From positions 62,334 to 126,333 of the forward strand of contig NZ_FNWV01000003.1 in the NCBI RefSeq assembly GCF_900108555.1: a DNA stretch of 64,000 bases, in the 5' to 3' direction. The notes below the pieces were generated by a model. The model did no database searches. It was not told where the DNA came from and saw nothing but the letters and a program-made list of their open reading frames with translations. Positions 59,210 through 64,000 of this stretch are shown piece after piece (within the stretch, counting starts at the first letter, position 1; the number at the start of each line of letters is the position of its first letter). Origin of the DNA: Ruminococcus flavefaciens (GTDB lineage Bacteria > Bacillota > Clostridia > Oscillospirales > Ruminococcaceae). A program made the translations under genes and the position numbers.

Positions 59210-59693
59210 AAATATAACCCTCCTTTTCCAGTTCTGTTTTAAGCTTTTTTCTTCCGCGCTGCAAGAGTGAGCTTACTGTATTTTCGTTCTTGCTGAGTAT
59301 ATTTGCTATCTCCTTTATGCTGTATTCCTCAAAATAGTACAGGAATATCACAGTTGCATACTTCTCGGGAAGTTTTTCTATCTTCTCTCTTATCTCGTTG
59401 TCCCTCTCTGTAAATTCACAGCTGAGTGTGTTTTCAAGAGTTTCGTCAAGAGGAGAATTTTTTGTTATACGTGAGCTTTTTTTATAGTTCTTGCAGCGGT
59501 TTATGGCTGACCTTAACAGCCACGCCTTCATGTGTTCTTCGTTTTCAAAATCCTGTGGCTTTGCATGAAGCGTCAGGAATACTTCCTGCGTTATATCCTC
59601 TGCTTCATGGTAGCTTCCAATAATGGCGAATGCCATTCGCAGGACGGTATCGCCGTATTTATTGAACGCATACAACGCTGAATTGTCATTCAT
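59199..59693 (-). CDS. ECF-type RNA polymerase sigma factor
   Basis: 164 aa. Region 2 (MAFAIIGSYHEAEDITQEVF) and region 4 (YFEEYSIKEIANILSKNENT, LLQRGRKKLKTEL). ATG 59693 behind AAAGGAGG. Upstream in-frame codons have no ribosome site. Coupled to the following membrane protein gene. Confidence 0.92.
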   Translation of the reverse strand: MNDNSALYAFNKYGDTVLRMAFAIIGSYHEAEDITQEVFLTLHAKPQDFENEEHMKAWLLRSAINRCKNYKKSSRITKNSPLDETLENTLSCEFTERDNEIREKIEKLPEKYATVIFLYYFEEYSIKEIANILSKNENTVSSLLQRGRKKLKTELEKEGYIYET

Positions 59694-59797
59694 AGAACTT
59701 CCTCCTTTCTGTAGAAGCGTCGCTTCATAAATATATACAACTCTGAAAATATTTTCCGTGCATATTTCAAAAAATTTTTTTGAATATATAAACAGCA

Positions 59798-59825
59798 AAG
59801 CTCACTGACTTTCATCAGTGAGCTT
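59798..59825 (-). terminator. Terminator of oxidative-stress operon
   Basis: AAGCTCACTGA (59798-59808) / TCAGTGAGCTT (59815-59825), just past the thioredoxin stop. The T-run on the minus strand is weak. Confidence 0.65.
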
Positions 59826-59829
59826 ATAC

Positions 59830-60150
59830 TTATTCAAGACCAACCAGAGCTAAAATAGCTTCCTTTGGCTGAAGTCCTACAGACTTATTTACTAATTTTC
59901 CGTCCTTGACCACTGCAAGCATGGGTATGCTCTCAACGCTGAAAGCTGATGCAAGCTCGGGCTGATCGTCAACATTGACCTTGCCCACCTTTAACTTGCC
60001 CTTGTATTCGTCAGCAATCTGCTCGATTATCGGCCCCAGTGCCATGCATGGTCCGCACCACATTGCCCAGAAATCAATAAGAACGGGTGTATCCTTATAT
60101 TGAAGCACTTCTCTGTTGAAGTTCTCCTTTGTGATAACTACTTCGTACAT
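59830..60150 (-). CDS. trxA: Thioredoxin
   Basis: 106 aa. The active site WCGPC lies in FWAMWCGPCMALGP, with cis-proline in SVESIPMLAVV. Reduces protein disulfides. Last gene of an operon with a flavodiiron protein and an FTR-like protein, which suggests ferredoxin-linked thiol reduction. Confidence 0.95.
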   Translation of the reverse strand: MYEVVITKENFNREVLQYKDTPVLIDFWAMWCGPCMALGPIIEQIADEYKGKLKVGKVNVDDQPELASAFSVESIPMLAVVKDGKLVNKSVGLQPKEAILALVGLE

Positions 60151-60169
60151 TTTTTACCTCCTGTAGGTT

Positions 60170-60619
60170 TTATTCGGTTTCTTTTACGTAAAGGCGATCG
60201 GTACCGCCGCCGTAGTTTACTATATCACGGACATATCTGTATCCGTAATGCTCATAAAGTCCCGTGTATTCTGTGGGAATATACGTCCTTTTAAAGCCCA
60301 GCTCATTCGCGTAGATATTGGCGTATTCTATGAGCTGTCCGCTGATACGCTGTCCCCTTGCGCTTTCGGTCACAAAGATACAGGATATCCACGGGTATAT
60401 ATCAGGCAGCGGATAATAGTCCGTTTTCATTATGGAAGCCATACCCACTATATCGCCGTCATCTAACGCCGCAAACATACACTCCCATTCTGTGAACTCC
60501 CACGACCTGAGCATATCTGCAATATGCTCCTTTACCTCATGCCATGAGCAGTCCTCAACAAATTGCAGGAGCTGCTTTGCAAGCTCTGTATCCTTATTGA
60601 CTTTGCTTATCGTTACCAT
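60170..60619 (-). CDS. GNAT family N-acetyltransferase
   Basis: 149 aa. Motif A is visible as IFVTESARGQRISGQLIEYA, and the terminal LYEHYGYRYVRDI strand is typical. Substrate unknown. Sits between the FTR-like and thioredoxin genes (3 and 19 bp gaps). Confidence 0.85.
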   Translation of the reverse strand: MVTISKVNKDTELAKQLLQFVEDCSWHEVKEHIADMLRSWEFTEWECMFAALDDGDIVGMASIMKTDYYPLPDIYPWISCIFVTESARGQRISGQLIEYANIYANELGFKRTYIPTEYTGLYEHYGYRYVRDIVNYGGGTDRLYVKETE

Positions 60620-60622
60620 TGA

Positions 60623-60826
60623 TCAATCGTCCAGCGACTTATAATAAAGCATACAGTGGCAAAATCCCTCAAAATTCGGATCTGCTATCTGATCGCGGAA
60701 CTCCTTGCACATACACTTGTTTTCGGGAGTCTTTGCCAGTCTGCACGGACAATAGCCGTCTTTCATTTTAAGTCCCTCTTTTATTCTGTCAACAACTTCC
60801 TTGTCGGGATTGAGTGTAATTTTCAT
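60623..60826 (-). CDS. Ferredoxin-thioredoxin reductase catalytic-subunit-like protein
   Basis: 67 aa. Cysteine motifs YCPCRLAK, KCMCKEF and FCHCMLYY correspond to CPC...CPC...CHC of FTR beta subunits, with CMC for the second. These bind a 4Fe-4S cluster next to a redox-active disulfide. With thioredoxin two genes away, electron transfer from ferredoxin to thioredoxin is a likely role. Shorter than plant FTR (about 115 aa), normal for bacterial forms. Confidence 0.82.
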   Translation of the reverse strand: MKITLNPDKEVVDRIKEGLKMKDGYCPCRLAKTPENKCMCKEFRDQIADPNFEGFCHCMLYYKSLDD

Positions 60827-60848
60827 ATTCAGTCCCTCCTTGAATATT

Positions 60849-62006
60849 TTATTTCATCAGCTCGTCTGCAAGTGCCTCGATCTGAGCGATATTTGCAGCC
60901 TTTACAGCTGACTTGATAGATACTGTGGTATCTGTGAATGTGATATTCTTTGACTTCTCGAACATTGCCTTTACTGTCTTTGCTGCGAGAGGTGCCCAGC
61001 TTCCGTTCTCGATGATACCGATAGTGCGGTTCTGGTAGTTTCTCTCTGTAAGGTCGAGAATGAAGTGCTTCATGAACGGGAAGATATCAGCATTGTAGGT
61101 AGTTGTAGCGATAACAAGCTTTCCGTAGCGGAATGCGTCCTCAACTGACTCAGCCATATCCTCTCTTGCAAGGTCAGCAATAGCAACCTTCGGGCAGCCC
61201 TTTGCTTCAAGCTTTTCCTTGAGAAGCTCCGCAGCCCTCTTTGTATTGCCGTAAACTGATGTGTAAGCAATGAATATGCCCTCAGACTCAACGCCGTAGC
61301 TTGACCATGTGTTGTAAAGTCCCAGATAGTAGCCGAGGTTTTCTTTAAGGACAGGTCCGTGGAGCGGACATATTGTCTGTATATCGATTGCAGCAGCCTT
61401 TTTGAGTACGCTCTGCACCTGCATACCGTACTTACCGACGATACCGAAGTAATAACGGCGAGCTTCACAAGCCCAGTCCTCATCAGCGTCAAGTGCGCCG
61501 AACTTGCCGAATGCGTCAGCTGAGAAGAGCACCTTGTCTGTGCTGTCATATGTGAACATTACCTCAGGCCAGTGTACCATAGGAGCAAATACGAATGAAA
61601 GCTCGTGCCTGCCAAGTGAGAGCTTCTCCCCTTCCTTGACTTCAAGCTTGTTAGCGATAACAAGTCCCTCGAAGAAATTCTCTATCATGCCGAATGTCTT
61701 TGCATTGCCTACGATAGTTGCATCAGGGTACTTTTCAAGGAAGTTCTTGATATTTGCGGAGTGGTCGGGCTCCATGTGCTGAACTATAAGGTAATCAGGC
61801 TTGCGGTCACCAAGTACCTCAGCGATATTGCCGAGCCACTGGTCAGCGAAATTGCCGTCAACTGTGTCGAATACAGCGATCTTGTCGTCAACTATGATAT
61901 ATGAATTATAAGCCATGCCGTTCGGCACGTCGTACTGTCCCTCAAAGAGGTCGATCTGGTGGTCGTTAACGCCGATATAGTAAATGTCATTAGTTATTTT
62001 ATTCAT
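60849..62006 (-). CDS. Flavodiiron protein (A-type flavoprotein, O2/NO reductase)
   Basis: 385 aa. The MBL-like diiron domain has HMEPDHSAN (H-x-E-x-D-H) and further ligands (SADAFGKFGALD, CPLHGPV). A flavodoxin FMN domain starts with FIAYTSVYGNTKRAAELL. Reduces O2 to water or NO to N2O in anaerobes. First gene of the stress operon; a -10 TATAAT lies at about 62060 with a poor -35. Confidence 0.93.
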   Translation of the reverse strand: MNKITNDIYYIGVNDHQIDLFEGQYDVPNGMAYNSYIIVDDKIAVFDTVDGNFADQWLGNIAEVLGDRKPDYLIVQHMEPDHSANIKNFLEKYPDATIVGNAKTFGMIENFFEGLVIANKLEVKEGEKLSLGRHELSFVFAPMVHWPEVMFTYDSTDKVLFSADAFGKFGALDADEDWACEARRYYFGIVGKYGMQVQSVLKKAAAIDIQTICPLHGPVLKENLGYYLGLYNTWSSYGVESEGIFIAYTSVYGNTKRAAELLKEKLEAKGCPKVAIADLAREDMAESVEDAFRYGKLVIATTTYNADIFPFMKHFILDLTERNYQNRTIGIIENGSWAPLAAKTVKAMFEKSKNITFTDTTVSIKSAVKAANIAQIEALADELMK

Positions 62007-62220
62007 TGGAAATTACCTCTTTTCAATAATTTACGGATATACCGTATAACATAATAATTATACCATAATTGTAATATATTGAAAAGTGGCATTTGCAACA
62101 AATTTAAAGTTTTTTCTTTTATTATGTCGCATAATGCGAATAATATTCCCGTGCAGAAATGATTATAAAGAATTATTCTGCGCATAATAATAACAAGTCC
62201 AAAAGAAACAAGGTGAAAAA
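62007..62220. other. Intergenic stretch with divergent promoter region
   Basis: About 210 bp, AT-rich. Holds the flavodiiron promoter (minus) and a small palindrome TCGCATAATGCGA near 62129. No gene seen. Confidence 0.5.
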
Positions 62221-62313
62221 ATGATAAACTTTATTTTAGGTTCAATATTTGGTGGGCGGAGTGCCTCCGCTCCCGTCATGTGCTATTCATGTAAAGGAGT
62301 AATATATGGTTAA
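62221..62313 (+). pseudogene. Decayed DUF3789-like small ORF
   Basis: MINFILGSIFGG matches the start of the adjacent 33-aa protein (MVNFLLGSMCGG), but the frame then reads non-hydrophobic RSASAPV and ends within the next gene. It appears to be a tandem duplicate broken by an indel or rearrangement. Confidence 0.5.
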
Positions 62314-62407
62314 TTTTCTTTTAGGAAGTATGTGCGGAGGGGTAGTTGGCGTTATAACGATGTGTCTCTGCACAGCAGCAAAGTGGGGCGACGAGCACTT
62401 AAAATAG
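62306..62407 (+). CDS. DUF3789-type small membrane protein, 33 aa
   Basis: A one-TM micro-protein, MVNFLLGSMCGGVVGVITMC followed by LCTAAKWGDEHLK. Short proteins of this pattern, with G-x-x-x-G-V in the helix and a charged tail, are annotated DUF3789 in Clostridia. ATG behind AAAGGAG. Function unknown. Confidence 0.65.
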   Translation: MVNFLLGSMCGGVVGVITMCLCTAAKWGDEHLK

Positions 62408-62556
62408 CCATTAGCCCCTAGCCGTGGTTTAATTCATAATTCATAATTGTAGGGACGCATGACCTGCGCCCGTAAATTACGATGATACTCACCGTGTCGA
62501 GAAACAGCTTCCTATTTTGATGTTTTACAGTCGAACAAGGGTGCTCAGGCTCTGTG
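62408..62556. repeat. Intergenic repeat fragments
   Basis: Begins with TTAGCC units (GCCATTAGCCCCTAGCC) like one arm of the palindromic elements, then ATTCATAATTCATAATT and TGTAGGGACGCATGACCTGCG, a member of the CCCTACA repeat class (inverted). No gene seen. Confidence 0.5.
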
Positions 62557-62591
62557 CAAAAAAAAATCGGTCTGTTTTACACAAGACCGAT
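62557..62591 (-). terminator. Terminator overlapping DUF3592 stop codon
   Basis: ATCGGTCT (62566-62573) / AGACCGAT (62584-62591); on the minus strand it is followed by nine T. The TAA stop is in the loop, so the last sense codons form the 5' arm. Confidence 0.85.
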
Positions 62592-63008
62592 CTTTGAATA
62601 TATTTTCGTTAAAACCAAAACAGCTATACCTGCCAGAGTCAGCGCACCTAATATCGAAAGCAGGACTATAAGTCCGACCTTATCAGATGAATGATCTAAT
62701 ATGGCTTTATCCGGTTTATTTGGATCAATATAAATATCTATTCTCTGACCAATAGCAAATGAATACTGAAAGGAGCCGCTTTGTGTATACTTATAAATAT
62801 ACTGCTGTCCTTCGTAGTAATATTCACAGGTATAATAATAGATTTTGTTTGATTCATGCGATGAACTGTCACTATTTTTTATTCGTACATCACAATTTGT
62901 TATTACAGCTTCTACGCAAAGAGTATACGTTTTTTTATTGTAATTGTAAAGCAGTATGCCAATTACAGCGATAACAGCTATTACAGAGAAATATATTACA
63001 TACCCCAT
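62577..63008 (-). CDS. DUF3592 membrane protein
   Basis: 143 aa. TM1 (about 2-20) and TM2 (about 112-134) flank a beta domain (YYYTCEYYYEGQQYIYKY, IGQRIDIYIDPNKPDKAIL), the usual DUF3592 pattern. Function unknown. Start overlaps the serS stop (TAATG), so it is translated from the serS message. Confidence 0.8.
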   Translation of the reverse strand: MGYVIYFSVIAVIAVIGILLYNYNKKTYTLCVEAVITNCDVRIKNSDSSSHESNKIYYYTCEYYYEGQQYIYKYTQSGSFQYSFAIGQRIDIYIDPNKPDKAILDHSSDKVGLIVLLSILGALTLAGIAVLVLTKIYSKIGLV

Positions 63009-64000
63009 TACTTCTTTTCAGGGACTTTGATGATATCTTTACGCATATAAGGCTGGAGTGCCTTTGGAATACGAATAGAACCGTCCTCGTTGAGATTGTT
63101 CTCGAGGAATGCGATGAGCATTCTCGGAGGTGCAACAACTGTATTGTTCAGTGTGTGTGCGAGGTACTTGCTTCCGTCAGCAGCCTTTACTCTGATGCCG
63201 AGACGTCTTGCCTGTGCATCGCCGAGGTTAGAACAGCTGCCTACCTCGAAATACTTCTTCTGACGAGGTGACCATGCTTCAACGTCAATAGATTTAACTT
63301 TAAGATCTGCAAGGTCGCCTGAGCAGCACTCAAGTGTACGAACAGGTATATCAAGTGTGCGGAAGAACTCAACTGTATAGCTGTAGAGCTTGTGGAACCA
63401 GTCCATAGACTCCTCAGGCTTACATACAACTACCATTTCCTGCTTCTCAAACTGGTGGATACGGTAAACGCCGCGCTCCTCAATACCGTGAGCACCTACC
63501 TCCTTACGGAAACATGGTGAATAGCTTGTGAGAGTCTTTGGAAGCTCTTCCTCGGGAACGATAGTGTCAATGAACTTACCTATCATAGAATGTTCGGAAG
63601 TACCGATAAGGTAGAGATCCTCGCCTTCTATCTTGTACATCATGCCTTCCATTTCAGCGAAGCTCATAACGCCTGTAACAACGTTGCTTCTTATCATAAA
63701 TGGAGGGATATAGTATGTAAAGCCCTTGTCTATCATGAAATCTCTTGCATAAGAAAGTATACAGCTCTGGAGCTGTGCGATATCGCCACAAAGATAGTAG
63801 AAACCATTGCCGCTTGTCTTACGTGCGCTGTCGATGTCGATACCGTTTACCTTTTCCATGATATCAACGTGGTAAGGCACTTCAAATGCTGGAACAGCAG
63901 GCTCGCCGAACTTCTCAACTTCAACGTTCTCTGTATCGTCCTTGCCTATCGGAACAGACTCGTCGATAATATTAGGGATAACAAGCATTATCTCGCGGAT
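63008..64000 (-). CDS. serS: Seryl-tRNA synthetase, N-terminus beyond window
   Basis: 331 C-terminal residues of a protein normally about 425. The frame stays open to 64000 (IREIMLVIPNIIDESVPIG is normal internal SerS sequence), so the true start and the coiled-coil tRNA-binding arm lie outside. Class II motif 2 (SPCFRKEVGAHG, VYRIHQFEKQEM) and motif 3 (HTLNNTVVAPPRMLIAFLEN) are intact. Charges tRNA-Ser. Confidence 0.95.
   Translation of the reverse strand: MREIMLVIPNIIDESVPIGKDDTENVEVEKFGEPAVPAFEVPYHVDIMEKVNGIDIDSARKTSGNGFYYLCGDIAQLQSCILSYARDFMIDKGFTYYIPPFMIRSNVVTGVMSFAEMEGMMYKIEGEDLYLIGTSEHSMIGKFIDTIVPEEELPKTLTSYSPCFRKEVGAHGIEERGVYRIHQFEKQEMVVVCKPEESMDWFHKLYSYTVEFFRTLDIPVRTLECCSGDLADLKVKSIDVEAWSPRQKKYFEVGSCSNLGDAQARRLGIRVKAADGSKYLAHTLNNTVVAPPRMLIAFLENNLNEDGSIRIPKALQPYMRKDIIKVPEKK

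Overview
The window (GC in the mid-40s, very regular TTGACA/17 bp/TATAAT promoters, AGGAGG ribosome sites) reads as chromosome of a fibre-degrading Ruminococcus-type clostridium. The case rests on a secreted GH11 xylanase, a dockerin protein, a GH5 glucanase, an [FeFe]-hydrogenase-like sensor, a flavodiiron protein and many Ruminococcus-style small families (DUF2975, DUF4173, DUF3789, DUF2262). Housekeeping anchors are metG and, at the right edge, serS.

Left edge (1-2000): GH11 xylanase and a SAM methyltransferase next to the 3' remnant of a P-loop kinase gene. Accessory island (about 2000-15830): two copies of an integration core (2167 and 11057), three sets of 11-bp tandem integrase-arm-like repeats, a tyrosine integrase, GNAT and lipoprotein genes, an MBL hydrolase, Ogt, a Fic protein, a hipBA-type locus, a Nudix hydrolase, an intact kinase/methyltransferase pair and DUF2262. 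Inside it sit two paralogous cassettes (6779-8903 and 12975-14119). Each has a promoter, a short leader ORF, a terminator hairpin, a 74-76 aa HTH protein and three CCA-encoding tRNA genes; the first also carries an Rnl5-type RNA ligase. The leader ORFs are rich in exactly the codons read by the tRNAs downstream (Gln and Cys in one; Ser-AGT, Glu and probably His in the other). This suggests an attenuator that senses loss of particular tRNAs and switches on replacement tRNAs plus RNA repair. It is the most interesting object in the window.

Centre: metG; a MutS-related ATPase; a hydrogenase-like Fe-S sensor with a coiled-coil partner; a lipoprotein binding protein paired with a membrane GGDEF protein whose signature is degenerate, behind a structured leader RNA; then (26941-32433) a kinase / vWA / PP2C operon of TerY-P type with an LRR zinc-ribbon protein and a Gln-Gly-Tyr-Pro-rich protein. 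33331-40875 holds a carbohydrate-type ABC transporter (propeller-fused binding protein, two permeases, HlyD-like adaptor) divergent from an OmpR/HisK pair, with six 11-bp direct repeats between them. 41170-45040 holds a GT2 gene, a LytTR/GHKL pair and a LytTR-type site in front of both the GT2 gene and an apparently non-coding structured RNA.

Right: a DUF2975/XRE/DUF4173 membrane operon; two ECF sigma factors with membrane-anchored partners; intracellular GH5; Fe-ADH / metallophosphoesterase / PARG-like operon; dockerin protein; exonuclease III; an oxidative-stress operon (flavodiiron protein, FTR-like protein, GNAT, thioredoxin); DUF3789 small proteins; DUF3592; and the 3' part of serS. Roughly 100-bp palindromic elements with a shared core recur at 18333, 38780 and 40916. 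All functional assignments come from motifs read by eye; no database search was possible.
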